A stretch of DNA of 64,000 nucleotides from Rhodanobacter denitrificans. GTDB taxonomy: Bacteria > Pseudomonadota > Gammaproteobacteria > Xanthomonadales > Rhodanobacteraceae. Shown here one piece after another: positions 8,966 through 20,589 of the stretch (within the stretch, counting starts at the first letter, position 1; the number at the start of each line of letters is the position of its first letter). A program made the position numbers and the translations under genes. The notes beneath the pieces were generated by a model. That model saw only the letters and a list, made by a program, of their open reading frames with translations, did no database searches and was not told the origin of the DNA. The stretch lies in contig NZ_QFWQ01000006.1 of assembly GCF_003335105.1 (NCBI RefSeq), forward strand, positions 186,001 to 250,000. Direction: 5' to 3'.

Positions 8966-9371
8966 AGCGTGCGCGCTGCCCCGGGGTGGGCAGGAAACAG
9001 GCGCGGCTTTGCCCGAAGATGCGGTAGCGATGGCGGGCGACGAAGCGGTACATCGGGTCGCGCAGCCAGCGCGGCGCCAGCCTTATCGCACGGCCCAGCC
9101 AGCGCCAGCGGCGCGCGCCCAGGCCATGCAGCACCCGGACGATCGCGTCGCTGTCGGTGTAACCGCGGCCGCCTTCCACCAGCAGGAAGGACAGCGGCGA
9201 CTCCGGGTCCAGTCCGTGTGCGAGCAGCAGGGTGCGGCCGCTGTCGGATTGCATCGAGGCGAAGTGGTAGCGCGCTGCGCGATCGTGTTTCAGCAGGAAA
9301 CGCACCCAGCGGCTGCACAACAGGCAGACGCCGTCGAACACGATCACTGGCGGCGCGGGGTCAGTGTTCAT
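8955..9371 (-). CDS. DCC family thiol-disulfide oxidoreductase-like protein
   Basis: A 138-residue protein starting with a DGVCLLCSRWVRFLLKHD motif (DxxCxxC, residues 14-31), the defining feature of the DCC (DUF393) family of thioredoxin-like proteins. The rest (ASMQSDSGRTLL, YTDSDAIVRVLHGLG, RWLRDPMYRFVARHRYRIFG) matches the family layout. Its ATG (9371-9369) overlaps the stop of the DUF4166 gene as ATGA, so they are translationally coupled. The biochemical role of the family is not established. Confidence 0.88.
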   Translation of the reverse strand: MNTDPAPPVIVFDGVCLLCSRWVRFLLKHDRAARYHFASMQSDSGRTLLLAHGLDPESPLSFLLVEGGRGYTDSDAIVRVLHGLGARRWRWLGRAIRLAPRWLRDPMYRFVARHRYRIFGQSRACFLPTPGQRARFMP

Positions 9372-9910
9372 TCGGGCACCGGTTCCAGCCACCCGTCGTA
9401 GGCGATCAACCGGCCCAGCCATGGCAGCCACACGTCGACGCTGAAGTGGTAGCGGCCGTCGCGGATGGCGCTGCGCGACAGCACCTTGCCGTGCAGCGCA
9501 CGCGGCAGCGGCAGGCCGAGCACGTGCAGGCTGCGTAGCTGCCAGTCGATGGCGTCGCCGTCGCGATGCAGTGCGAAACCCAGCATGGCAGGCCCCAATC
9601 GTTCGTACAGCAGCGGCGATCCGCCGCGGCGATCGAGTACCGATTGCATGCGCCGGTGCGCGAAGCGGCGGGTCCATGTCTCGCGCGTGCCGCGGCGCTC
9701 GATGGTCAGCGCCAATGCCTGCTGCGGGCCCGGTGCGGGCAGGCCGAGCAGGCGGCGCAGGCAGCGCGCCGGAAAGTGGTCGGCGCCGGCGACGTCCGCC
9801 AGACCGTGCGCATGCAGCGTCGGCACGGCTCCGTGCATCGCCCGCACGGCGGCCGGCAGCGAGCGCCAGGTTTCGTCGCCGAGCAGGTCGGGGAACAGGG
9901 CGATGCTCAT
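9368..9910 (-). CDS. DUF4166 domain protein
   Basis: A 180-residue protein, MSIALFPDLLGDETW..., whose body (FPARCLRRLLGLPAPG, ETWTRRFAHRRMQSVL, LHRDGDAIDWQLRSLHVLGLPLPRAL, DGRYHFSVDVWLPWLGRLIAYDGWLEP) fits the DUF4166 family. ATG 9910 is chosen; the upstream in-frame stretch covers the rpmGB terminator and is not coding. It is coupled to the DCC gene. DUF4166 domains are often found with saccharopine dehydrogenase-like domains, and here such a protein is encoded convergently next door, so the three may act in one unknown pathway (inference). Confidence 0.8.
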   Translation of the reverse strand: MSIALFPDLLGDETWRSLPAAVRAMHGAVPTLHAHGLADVAGADHFPARCLRRLLGLPAPGPQQALALTIERRGTRETWTRRFAHRRMQSVLDRRGGSPLLYERLGPAMLGFALHRDGDAIDWQLRSLHVLGLPLPRALHGKVLSRSAIRDGRYHFSVDVWLPWLGRLIAYDGWLEPVPE

Positions 9911-9950
9911 CCGCCGATGATGCGGGGCGGTCACCGTTCCGGCAAGCAGG

Positions 9951-9982
9951 AAAAAGAAAACCCGCCAGATGGGCGGGTTTCC
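9951..9982 (-). terminator. Rho-independent terminator of the rpmB-rpmG unit
   Basis: On the minus strand a GGAAACCCGCC / GGCGGGTTT stem with a short loop is followed by TTCTTTTT. It lies downstream of rpmG and upstream of the DUF4166 start, so it ends ribosomal-protein transcription. Confidence 0.88.
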
Positions 9983-10047
9983 TTCGAGGCATCGCTGTCG
10001 CTGTTGCAGATGCGGAAGCAAAAGCGATCCCTGCCTGCGCAGGGATG

Positions 10048-10091
10048 ACGTTCTGACCCGCTCGCGCGGAGCGCGAGCGGGTCAGAACGTC
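10048..10091. repeat. Long inverted repeat overlapping the rpmG stop codon
   Basis: Arms 10048-10068 and 10072-10091 are complementary over 20 bp with one bulged base (GACGTTCTGACC ... GGTCAGAACGTC). The right arm includes two bases of the rpmG stop codon. There is no T-run. A second 8-bp hairpin (10028-10047) follows on the minus strand before the real terminator at 9951-9982. It could shield the rpmG mRNA 3' end or be a REP-type palindrome. Confidence 0.65.
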
Positions 10092-10257
10092 ACTTGATCT
10101 TGCCTTCCTTGTAGATCACGTGCTTGCGCACGACCGGATCGTACTTCTTGAACTCGAACTTTTCCGGCGTGTTCTTCTTGTTCTTCTGCGTGGTGTAGAA
10201 GTGGCCGGTGCCGGCCGAGGAGATCATGCGGATCTTGTCTTGCGATTTGTTAGCCAT
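10090..10257 (-). CDS. rpmG: 50S ribosomal protein L33
   Basis: A 55-residue basic protein, [20 protein letters not shown] ... [10 protein letters not shown], a component of the large ribosomal subunit near the E site. The two CxxC pairs of zinc-binding L33 paralogues are absent (Cys-free form), as is usual in gammaproteobacteria. It starts 10 nt after the rpmB stop and has a GAGGA ribosome site, so the two form the classic rpmB-rpmG unit. Confidence 0.97.
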   Translation of the reverse strand: MANKSQDKIRMISSAGTGHFYTTQKNKKNTPEKFEFKKYDPVVRKHVIYKEGKIK

Positions 10258-10267
10258 GGCTCAATCC

Positions 10268-10504
10268 TCAGACCTTTTCGCCGCGGGCGCGCATCTCGGC
10301 AATCACGGCCTCGATGCCATTCTTGTCGATCGTGCGCAGGGCGTTGTTGGAAACGCGCAGCTTGATCCAGCGGTTCTCGCTGGGCACCCAGAAGCGACGC
10401 TCATGCAGGTTCGGCAACCAGCGGCGACGGGTACGGTTGTTGGCGTGCGAGACGTTGTTGCCGCTCTGCACACCCTTACCGGTGACTTGACATACACGGG
10501 CCAT
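10268..10504 (-). CDS. rpmB: 50S ribosomal protein L28
   Basis: A 78-residue protein ([20 protein letters not shown] ... [10 protein letters not shown]), the standard length and sequence for bacterial L28, which stabilises the large-subunit rRNA core. ATG 10504 is preceded by a strong GGAGGT site. It is the first gene of the rpmB-rpmG unit; its promoter must lie in the 295-bp gap shared with divergent secB. Confidence 0.98.
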   Translation of the reverse strand: MARVCQVTGKGVQSGNNVSHANNRTRRRWLPNLHERRFWVPSENRWIKLRVSNNALRTIDKNGIEAVIAEMRARGEKV

Positions 10505-10743
10505 GACGACCTCCGTAATTCCTGATGGACACCCGTTGGCCAGGGTGAGATCGGCCCAGCGGCGCCATGCGCCACGCGATGCTGGAGTTGTCGCAAACGC
10601 ATGATCGTGAGGTCCGTACCGCGTGGCGGACCGCCCGGAAGTACCGGGTCGACAGAGGCGAGCCGCGTATTCTCGCAGAAAAACAAGGCCGTGCGCAATC
10701 CGCCGGAGCCGGCCGGGCGGCTCCCGGCGTGCGTGCGGTGGTG

Positions 10744-10773
10744 TTGTATGGAACAATCGACCTCTTTTATACA
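10744..10773 (+). promoter_or_regulatory. Candidate sigma-70 promoter of secB
   Basis: TTGTAT (10744-10749), an 18-nt spacer and TATACA (10768-10773) lie 27 nt before the secB ATG. Match and position are good for a housekeeping promoter; it has not been verified. Confidence 0.5.
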
Positions 10774-10799
10774 CGACACCGAAACCCGAGGAATCCCCG

Positions 10800-11303
10800 A
10801 TGGCACAAGAGATCACCAACGACCAGGCCAACGGCCAGGCCAGTCAGCCGCAGCTGGTGATGCAGAAGATCTACGTGAAGGACGTGTCCTTCGAGGCGCC
10901 GAACGCGCCGCAGATCTTCCAGGAGCTCGACGAGAAGGAGCAGCCGCAGGTGCAGTTGAACCTGGGCCAGAAAGCCACCGACCTGGGCAACGACCTGTAC
11001 GAGGTGGTGCTCAGCCTCACCCTGACCTGCACCGTCGGTCAGCGCACCGCCTACCTGGCCGAGGTGGAGCAGGCCGGCCTGTTCGGCATCGCCGGTTTCA
11101 GCGAGATGGATCATGCCGGGATCATCGGCAGCTACTGCCCGAACCTGCTGTTCCCGTATGCCCGCCAGGTGATTTCCTCGCTGGTGCTGGAAGGCGGCTT
11201 CCCGCCGTTCCTGCTGCAGCCGATCAACTTCGACGCGCTGTTCGCCGAGCAGCAGCGCCGCGCGATGGGCGGCGACGACGCCCCGGCCATGCTCAACAGC
11301 TGA
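10800..11303 (+). CDS. secB: Protein-export chaperone SecB
   Basis: A cytosolic tetrameric chaperone that keeps preproteins unfolded and hands them to SecA. The 167-residue sequence carries the family hallmarks: [38 protein letters not shown], and [36 protein letters not shown]. The acidic N-terminus ([13 protein letters not shown]) is variable as usual. ATG 10800 follows a CGAGGA site. gpsA begins 9 nt after its stop, the secB-gpsA pairing known from many gammaproteobacteria. Confidence 0.98.
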   Translation: MAQEITNDQANGQASQPQLVMQKIYVKDVSFEAPNAPQIFQELDEKEQPQVQLNLGQKATDLGNDLYEVVLSLTLTCTVGQRTAYLAEVEQAGLFGIAGFSEMDHAGIIGSYCPNLLFPYARQVISSLVLEGGFPPFLLQPINFDALFAEQQRRAMGGDDAPAMLNS

Positions 11304-11312
11304 GCCGCGTGC

Positions 11313-12338
11313 ATGGCTGAAAACCCGAAGCTGACCATCCTCGGGGCCGGCTCCTGGGGCACCGCGCTGGCGGCGCTGACTGCGCGCAACGGCGTGCCCA
11401 CCACATTGTGGGGGCGCGACCGCGCGGCGTTGGCGGCGATGGCGGCGAGCCGCCGCAACCAGCGCTACCTGCCCGACATCGAGCTGCCCGCGGAGCTGAC
11501 CTACGAGGGCGACCTGGCTGCCGCCGTGCGCGGCGCCGGGATCGTGCTGATCGTGGTGCCCAGCCATGCGTTCGCCGCGATGCTGGTCGAGCTGGCCCCG
11601 CTGCTCGACGCGGGCACCGCGATCGCCTGGGCGACCAAGGGCTTTGAGCCGGGCACTGGCCGCTTCCTGCACGAACTGGTGGCCGCGCGGCTGCCCGGTC
11701 GCGCCGCGGCAGTGGTCACCGGGCCGTCGTTCGCGAAGGAAGTGGCTGCCGGCCTGCCCAGCGCGGTCACCGTGCATTCGGACGATGCGGCATTCGCGCA
11801 GCAACTGGCCACCCTGCTGCACGCTCCGAACCTGCGTGCGTACTCCGGCGGCGACGTGCTCGGCGCCGAACTCGGCGGCGCGATGAAGAACGTGCTGGCG
11901 GTCGCCACCGGCATCGCCGACGGCATGCAGCTGGGTTTGAACGCCCGCGCCGGCCTGATCACCCGCGGCATGAACGAGATGCTGCGCCTCGGCGTGGCGC
12001 TGGGGGCGCGGCCGGAGACGCTGATCGGCCTGTCCGGCCTCGGCGACCTGGTGCTGACCTGCACCGGCGACCTCTCGCGCAACCGCCGGCTCGGCCTGGC
12101 GCTGGGGCAGGGCGTGGCGATCGACGAGGCGGTGCGCCGGATCGGCCAGGTGGTGGAAAGCATCCTCACCGCCGACGAGGTGGCGCGGCTGGCCGACAAG
12201 CACGGCCTGGACCTGCCGATCAGCGCTGGCGTGCGTGCCGTGCTGCACGGCGAGGTCACCCCGGCCGACGGACTCAAGGCGCTGATGGCGCGCGAGCAGA
12301 AGCCGGAATATCCGTACGGGCTGTTCGGCACCGGTTGA
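11313..12338 (+). CDS. gpsA: Glycerol-3-phosphate dehydrogenase [NAD(P)+]
   Basis: Reduces dihydroxyacetone phosphate to sn-glycerol-3-phosphate, the backbone precursor of phospholipids. The 341-residue protein has the N-terminal dinucleotide motif [10 protein letters not shown] (11-20), [18 protein letters not shown] with its conserved Lys, [16 protein letters not shown] (catalytic Lys) and [17 protein letters not shown]. All motifs are intact. It is cotranscribed with secB. Confidence 0.98.
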   Translation: MAENPKLTILGAGSWGTALAALTARNGVPTTLWGRDRAALAAMAASRRNQRYLPDIELPAELTYEGDLAAAVRGAGIVLIVVPSHAFAAMLVELAPLLDAGTAIAWATKGFEPGTGRFLHELVAARLPGRAAAVVTGPSFAKEVAAGLPSAVTVHSDDAAFAQQLATLLHAPNLRAYSGGDVLGAELGGAMKNVLAVATGIADGMQLGLNARAGLITRGMNEMLRLGVALGARPETLIGLSGLGDLVLTCTGDLSRNRRLGLALGQGVAIDEAVRRIGQVVESILTADEVARLADKHGLDLPISAGVRAVLHGEVTPADGLKALMAREQKPEYPYGLFGTG

Positions 12339-12433
12339 GCCCGCCCGCACAGGCGCGATTTGTCGCGCTGGCGAGGGTCGCATCCCGCCGCCGCACTGCT
12401 AAGCTCAATGTTTTGGTCGTCGCCACGGACCGC

Positions 12434-15400
12434 ATGCGCATGCAGCAACCGGACGAGAAACAGCACGCCGTCGTCGCGCCTTCCGGCGACGACGAGGCCC
12501 TGCCGCAGGCTTGGCGACGGCTGCTGGCCGCGCCGAAGCCGGCGGTGACCGACGACCATGGCGTGCTCGGTTTCTTCCTGGAGGTGATGCCGGAAGATGG
12601 CGCCCCGTTTGCCCGGCTGGACGTGGCGCCGGTGCTGCTGGCGGTGGTCGAGCACGGCCGCTACGCGCGACCGGTGCCGCTGGACAGCCGGCACCTGGCG
12701 CAGTCGCCGCTGCAGCCGCACGAGCAGCGCCTGGCCGCGACCATGCTTGGTTTGCCGCAGAACGTGCGCAAGGGCCGCAGCTACGCGCGCCTCGGCGGCC
12801 ATGTCGGCGACACCCTGCTGGCCGAGATCCTCGACACCGCACCGTGCTTCCTCGGCGGCCTGGCCGGCCTGCGCCTCTCGCGCGGCAGGTCGCACCCGCT
12901 CAACTGGCACTGGCAGCTGGAGCCGGACGGCAGCCAGCGCCTGCTGCCGGTGCTGCCGCACAGCCAGCGCCTGCTGCGCATCGACGGGCTGTGGTACCTC
13001 GATGTCGAGCGCGCCACCGTGGGCCATTTCGACGCCGCGGCCGAGGAAGCGCACTGGCTGGAACTGCCGCCGCTGAAGCACGAGCACGGCCGCCGCCTGC
13101 GCAGCCGCCTGGCCGGCAGCCGGCTGGCCACGCGGGTGCCGCCGCCGCTGGTGTTCGGCGAGGTGCGCCGCTCGACGCTGGCGCCGAAGCCGGTGCTGAT
13201 CCTGCACGCGTTGACCCGGCATGCCCGGCTCGCTGCCGGCACGCCGCCGCTGGGCTACGCGCGGCTGGCCTTCGACTATGCCGGCGAGCGCCTGCCCGGC
13301 CGGGGCGGCGAGCCGCTGGTGCGGCGCGTGCGCAACGACCAGTTGGTCGAGATCACCCGCCGCCGCGCGGAGGAACTCAGCGCGATGGAACGGCTCGAAC
13401 GCGCCGGGCTCACTCCCGGCGTGGATACTGAGGGCCTGCCGTGGGACGTGGCCGAGACCCTGCCCGACGACGCCTGGCTGTTTCCCGGCACCGGCTACGC
13501 CGGCGCGCTGGAGGTCAACACGCCGGCGCGCTGGCTGGCCTTGCGGCCCAAGCTCGAAGCGGAGAACTTCCAGGTCGAGTATGCGCCTAGCTTTCCGTTC
13601 GAGGTGCTGGAAGGGCCGGTGCACTGGTACGGCCAGGCGGTGGAGGACGCCGACGACCACGCGTTCGACCTGGAAATCGGCATCGAGCTGGATGGCCAGC
13701 GGCACAACCTGCTGCCCGCGGTGGCGCAGGCGCTGGCCGAGCATCAGTTGAACCTCAGCCCGGCGCCGAACGAGCCGGAAGACGCGGTGTGGTACGCGCC
13801 GGTCGACGCGCGCCGGCGCGTGCCGGTGCGCCTGAAGGAATTGCGCGGACTGCTGGCGCCGCTGGCCGAGTACCTGGAGAAGCCGCGCAAGAAGCTGCAC
13901 CTGCCGCGGGTGCAGGCCGGCCGGCTGGAGGAGCTGGCCGCGGCGATGCCGGGCGACGGCACGCTGGAGGCGGCCGAGCCGCTGCTCGGTTTCGCCGCGC
14001 GCCTGCGCGATGCCGCCGCGCGAGCCAGCGACGCGGTGCCCGACGGGCTCACCGTGGAACTGCGGCCCTACCAGCGCGAAGGCCTGCGCTGGCTGAACGC
14101 GCTGGCCGAAGCCGGCGTCGGCGGCGTGCTCGCCGATGACATGGGCCTGGGCAAGACGCTGCAGCTGATCACCCACCTGCTGGCACTGAAGCAGGCCGGC
14201 ACGTTGAGCCAGCCAGCGTTGGTGGTGGTGCCGACCAGCCTGATCCCGAACTGGCAGTCGGAGATCGCGCGCTTCGCACCGATGCTGCAGGTACTGACAC
14301 TGCACGGGCCGCAGCGCGCCGAGGAATTCGTCCAGCTTGGCGCGCAGGACATCGTGCTGACCAGCTATGCGCTGCTGCCGCGCGATGTGGTCGCCCTGAG
14401 AAAACAACCCTTCGCGCTGATCGTGCTGGACGAGGCGCAGCAGGTGAAGAACCCGCGCACGCAGGCGCGCCGCGCCCTGCTCAGTCTGCGCACGCCGCGC
14501 TACGTCTGCCTCACCGGCACGCCGCTGGAGAATCATCTCGGCGAGCTGTGGTCGCAGGTCGACCTGGCCGTGCCCGGCCTGCTCGGCGACGAGGGTGCGT
14601 TCCGCCGTTTCTACCGCGTGCCGATCGAGAAGCAGCACGACGAGGAATGCCAGCAGCGGCTGAACCTGCGCATCGCGCCGTTCATCCTGCGCCGGACCAA
14701 GGCGCAGGTGGCGAAGGAGCTGCCGCCGAAGACCGAGATCACCCGCCGCGTGGTGCTGGAAGGCCGCCAGCGCGACCTCTACGAGGGCCTGCGCCTGTCG
14801 CTGGCGGAGGAGTTGCGCGAGGTGATCGCGCAGCGCGGCATCGCGCACTCCGGCATCGTGGTGCTGGACGCCCTGCTGAAGCTGCGCCAGGTCTGTTGCG
14901 ACCCGCGGCTGGTCAAGCTCGAAGCGGCGCGCGGCGTGCATGAGTCGGCCAAGTTCGAATTGCTGATGGACATGCTGCCGGCGCTGCTCGACGAGGGTCG
15001 CAAGGTGCTGCTGTTCTCGCAGTTCACCGGCATGCTGAAACTGATCGCCGCCGAGCTCGACCGGCGGCGCATCCGCTACGTCACCCTGACCGGCGACACC
15101 CGCGACCGCGCCGAGCCGGTGCAGCGTTTCCAGAACGGCGAGGTGCCGCTGTTCCTGCTGTCGCTGAAGGCCGGCGGCGTGGGCCTGAACCTCACCGCCG
15201 CCGACACCGTGATTCACTACGACCCATGGTGGAACCCCGCCGCCGAGGCGCAGGCCAGCGACCGCGCGCATCGCATCGGCCAGGACAAACCGGTGTTCGT
15301 GTTCCGCCTGATCACCTCGGGCACGGTGGAGGAACGCATCGAGCAGCTGAAGGAGCGCAAGGCCGAACTGGCGGCCGCGGTGCTTGAGGGCGGCGGCACC

Positions 15401-15457
15401 CGCGAGAGGCTGCGCTTCGACGAAAGCGATCTGGAGACGCTGCTGGCGCCGGGCTGA
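12434..15457 (+). CDS. SNF2-family DNA-dependent ATPase/helicase
   Basis: About 1,007 residues. The C-terminal half holds a complete SNF2 motor: LRPYQREGLRWL (Q-like region), GGVLADDMGLGKT (Walker A, about residues 563-575), DEAQQ as motif II (about 665), LTGTPLENHL, VLLFSQFTGML, LSLKAGGVGLNLT and RAHRIGQ (about 945). The N-terminal ~550 residues match no domain I can name. Such proteins remodel protein-DNA complexes in bacteria; the exact role is unknown. The start is uncertain: ATG 12434 or 12440 is preferred, but a TTG at 12335 overlapping the gpsA stop keeps the frame open, and its first 33 residues look non-coding. Confidence 0.9.
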   Translation: MRMQQPDEKQHAVVAPSGDDEALPQAWRRLLAAPKPAVTDDHGVLGFFLEVMPEDGAPFARLDVAPVLLAVVEHGRYARPVPLDSRHLAQSPLQPHEQRLAATMLGLPQNVRKGRSYARLGGHVGDTLLAEILDTAPCFLGGLAGLRLSRGRSHPLNWHWQLEPDGSQRLLPVLPHSQRLLRIDGLWYLDVERATVGHFDAAAEEAHWLELPPLKHEHGRRLRSRLAGSRLATRVPPPLVFGEVRRSTLAPKPVLILHALTRHARLAAGTPPLGYARLAFDYAGERLPGRGGEPLVRRVRNDQLVEITRRRAEELSAMERLERAGLTPGVDTEGLPWDVAETLPDDAWLFPGTGYAGALEVNTPARWLALRPKLEAENFQVEYAPSFPFEVLEGPVHWYGQAVEDADDHAFDLEIGIELDGQRHNLLPAVAQALAEHQLNLSPAPNEPEDAVWYAPVDARRRVPVRLKELRGLLAPLAEYLEKPRKKLHLPRVQAGRLEELAAAMPGDGTLEAAEPLLGFAARLRDAAARASDAVPDGLTVELRPYQREGLRWLNALAEAGVGGVLADDMGLGKTLQLITHLLALKQAGTLSQPALVVVPTSLIPNWQSEIARFAPMLQVLTLHGPQRAEEFVQLGAQDIVLTSYALLPRDVVALRKQPFALIVLDEAQQVKNPRTQARRALLSLRTPRYVCLTGTPLENHLGELWSQVDLAVPGLLGDEGAFRRFYRVPIEKQHDEECQQRLNLRIAPFILRRTKAQVAKELPPKTEITRRVVLEGRQRDLYEGLRLSLAEELREVIAQRGIAHSGIVVLDALLKLRQVCCDPRLVKLEAARGVHESAKFELLMDMLPALLDEGRKVLLFSQFTGMLKLIAAELDRRRIRYVTLTGDTRDRAEPVQRFQNGEVPLFLLSLKAGGVGLNLTAADTVIHYDPWWNPAAEAQASDRAHRIGQDKPVFVFRLITSGTVEERIEQLKERKAELAAAVLEGGGTRERLRFDESDLETLLAPG

Positions 15458-15466
15458 GCCGCCCGG

Positions 15467-15784
15467 TCAGGACGACGGCGGCAGCCGCGTGCGCAGCAGC
15501 GCATCGACCGACTGCTGCCACTGCGGCGAGCCGGGTTTCGATGGCGGCGCTTCCTGGCCCAGCTTGTTCTGCACCGCCTGGTTCCACGCTGGCGAGCCGT
15601 GTTCGGGGCCGTGGCCGTTGTCGCCGATGTGCAACGAGTGGTCGACCCAGACATACCATTCGGGCGAGCCGAGGGCGGCGTCCGCGGGCGCGTTCTGGCC
15701 GGCACCGGCTTGCGGCGGCGCCGGCGAGGGCGAGCATGCGGCGAGCAGCAGGGCGAGCGGCAGGCTGACGGCGAGGCGGCGCAT
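15467..15784 (-). CDS. Small lipoprotein
   Basis: A 105-residue protein with a lipoprotein signal, MRRLAVSLPLALLLAACS, Cys17 being the lipidation site. The mature part is Pro/Ala-rich, followed by two similar motifs, GSPEWYVWVDHSL ... HGSPAWNQAVQNKL and PGSPQWQQSVDALL. They form a degenerate triple repeat of the type GSPxWxxxV spaced 25-30 residues apart. I do not recognise the family. It ends 9 nt from the convergent SNF2 gene. Confidence 0.75.
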   Translation of the reverse strand: MRRLAVSLPLALLLAACSPSPAPPQAGAGQNAPADAALGSPEWYVWVDHSLHIGDNGHGPEHGSPAWNQAVQNKLGQEAPPSKPGSPQWQQSVDALLRTRLPPSS

Positions 15785-15888
15785 GGGCGGCTCCGTAAGC
15801 GGTTTGTGAAGAAGCCTAGCGCCAGGCCGGGCACGGGAGATTAAATTTTCATGATGCCCGTGAGCGCGGTTCAGCGGCCATCGAAGGC

Positions 15889-16572
15889 TCAATCGCGCGC
15901 GGCCACTTCGTCGAGGTGGCGCAGCAGGTCGGCCGGGTCGTCGTATACGCGGAACGCGCCGGACTGCTGCAGTTCGGCCAGGCCGTAGCCACCTGCGAGC
16001 AGGCCGACGCCGAGCGCGCGGGCGCGCTGCGCGGCGAGCATGTCCCACACGCTGTCGCCGATCACCAGCGATTGCCGGATGTCCACGCCCAGCCGCGCGG
16101 CGGCGGCGAGGAACAGGTCCGGATCGGGCTTGGCGTGGCGCACCTGGTCGCGCGTCACCACCGGCACCTGCGCCGGGTCGACGCCGAGCGCCGCCAGGTT
16201 GGGCGCTGCGGTTTCCATCCGCCCGCTGGTGGCGATCGCCCACGGGATGCCCTGCGCGGTGAGGTAATCCAGCAGTTCGCGCGCTCCCGGCAGCGGCCGC
16301 ACCGAGCCCTGGGCATGCTGGCGGTTGAACGCATCGGCGTGCCAGCGGCGCAGGCGGTCGAGGCGCTCCTCGGTGATTTCCAGCCCGGTCTCACGAAGCA
16401 GGATGTTCGCGAACAGCCCGCCGCTCATGCCGATCTTGCGGTGGATCCGCCACACCGACAATTCCACGCCTTCGCGATCCAGCGCCTCCTTCCACGCCAG
16501 CACGTGCTGGTAGACGCTGTCGATCAGGGTGCCGTCGAGGTCGAACAGGAAGGCGGTGTCGTGGCGGGGCAT
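15889..16572 (-). CDS. HAD-superfamily phosphatase (subfamily IA)
   Basis: A 227-residue cytosolic hydrolase with motif I FLFDLDGTLIDS (nucleophile Asp in DLDGT), a helical cap (residues about 20-95), motif II WAIATSG, motif III Lys in RHAKPDPDLF, and motif IV LVIGDSVWDMLAA. This is the phosphoglycolate phosphatase / beta-phosphoglucomutase-like branch. Its start lies 15 nt downstream of the glucokinase stop on the same strand, so the two are probably co-transcribed, and a sugar-phosphate substrate is plausible but unproven. Confidence 0.88.
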   Translation of the reverse strand: MPRHDTAFLFDLDGTLIDSVYQHVLAWKEALDREGVELSVWRIHRKIGMSGGLFANILLRETGLEITEERLDRLRRWHADAFNRQHAQGSVRPLPGARELLDYLTAQGIPWAIATSGRMETAAPNLAALGVDPAQVPVVTRDQVRHAKPDPDLFLAAAARLGVDIRQSLVIGDSVWDMLAAQRARALGVGLLAGGYGLAELQQSGAFRVYDDPADLLRHLDEVAARD

Positions 16573-16587
16573 GGCGACTTTCCCGGT

Positions 16588-17598
16588 TCAGTGGCGCGGC
16601 AGCAGCGAGCGCCCCGATTCCAGTACCGCCAGCGCCGCCGCGCCGAGCAGGCCCGGCTCGGGGTTCATGATCGCCTGGGTCGGCACCTTCTCCATGATGT
16701 CGCGGAAGCGGCCCTTGGCCTCGAAGCGTTCGCGGAAGCGGCCGCGTTCCAGCCAGGGCAGCAGGATCGGGATCAGGCCGCCGGTGAGGTAGACGCCGTT
16801 CCACGCGCCGAGAGTGAGCACCAGGTCGCCGGCGACGCTGCCGAAGATACCGGCGAAGGTTTCCACCGTGCGCGTGCACAGCGAACAGCTGCCGTCCTTC
16901 GCGCGGGCGGTGATGTCCTCCGGCTTCAGCGCGTCGGGCTGCGCGCCGACCATGTGGCAGATCGCGTCGTACAGGTTCACCAGGCCCTGGCCACAGATCA
17001 GCCGCTCGTTGGAGACGCGGCCGTACTTGTGGTTGAGGTAGTCGAGGATGGCGATGTCCTCCGGCGTGTGCGCGGCGAAACCGGCGTGGCCGCCTTCGGT
17101 CTGCAGCACGCTGCAGTGGCCGCCGCGCACCAGCAGGCCGCCGACGCCGAGGCCTGTGCCGGGCCCGACGACGGCGAAGGTCTGCTCGTTCTCGGCACCC
17201 ACCACCGGGCGCGGCACCGCGCCAACGTCGACCAGGTCGTCGCCCTGCAGCAGGGTCACCGCCATGCTCTGCGCCGCGAAGTCGTTGACCAGGTGCACGT
17301 ATTCCAGGCCCAGCGCGCCGGCCGTCTGCTGCGCCGAGATCGCCCACGGGTTGTTGGTGACCTTGACCGTCTCGCCGTCGACGATGCGCCCGGCGGCGGC
17401 CACGATGGCGCGGCTCACCTTGAGGCCGGTGTCGGCGAGGTAGTGCTTCGCGGTGGCCACCAGCGAGTCGTGCTCGGCCACGCGGTAGCGCCGGATGCTG
17501 TCGGTCAGCAGCGGCTTGTCGCGCGATGGATCGGCCACCCCGAAACGGACATTGGTGCCGCCGAGATCGACGAGCAGGGTGGGCGCGGAAACGTGCAT
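16588..17598 (-). CDS. glk: Glucokinase
   Basis: Phosphorylates glucose to glucose-6-phosphate with ATP. The 336-residue protein belongs to the bacterial Glk (ROK-unrelated, E. coli type) family: LLVDLGGTNVRFGV at the phosphate-binding site, LVNDFAAQSMAV (catalytic Asp), VVGPGTGLGVGGLLV, QTEGGHAGFAAHT and GVYLTGGLIPILLP. ATG 17598 gives the normal length. It sits upstream of the HAD phosphatase gene. Confidence 0.93.
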   Translation of the reverse strand: MHVSAPTLLVDLGGTNVRFGVADPSRDKPLLTDSIRRYRVAEHDSLVATAKHYLADTGLKVSRAIVAAAGRIVDGETVKVTNNPWAISAQQTAGALGLEYVHLVNDFAAQSMAVTLLQGDDLVDVGAVPRPVVGAENEQTFAVVGPGTGLGVGGLLVRGGHCSVLQTEGGHAGFAAHTPEDIAILDYLNHKYGRVSNERLICGQGLVNLYDAICHMVGAQPDALKPEDITARAKDGSCSLCTRTVETFAGIFGSVAGDLVLTLGAWNGVYLTGGLIPILLPWLERGRFRERFEAKGRFRDIMEKVPTQAIMNPEPGLLGAAALAVLESGRSLLPRH

Positions 17599-17710
17599 CG
17601 GGACTCCATCGGCGGACACGGAAAGCAGCAAGCCTGCCGCGAATGCGCTCCAGCGTCCAGCACCGATCGCATCGGTCAGGCTCCGGTTGCCCTGTGCGTG
17701 TCGGTCGATC

Positions 17711-20494
<2,784 letters not shown>

Positions 20495-20589
20495 GCGCAA
20501 CGAGCTTGCCCGAAAAAATCCATGGCAGTGATGGCTAAAGGCCATGGGTGGCGTGCAACCTGGGCCAAGCGCCAAAACGGGAGAGCGTC

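Noticed and set aside
12335-12433. TTG start for the SNF2 protein overlapping the gpsA stop (TTGA)
   Set aside because: The overlap is attractive, but the 33 extra residues (Arg/Ala/Val-rich) do not look like protein and the DNA contains a promoter-like GCTAAGCT stretch. I kept ATG 12434 but cannot exclude coupling.
11501-15271. A 1,256-codon open frame antisense to gpsA and the SNF2 gene
   Set aside because: It mirrors the third-position GC bias of the sense genes, has a His/Gln/Arg-rich nonsense composition, and matches no motif; the sense strand carries complete helicase motifs.
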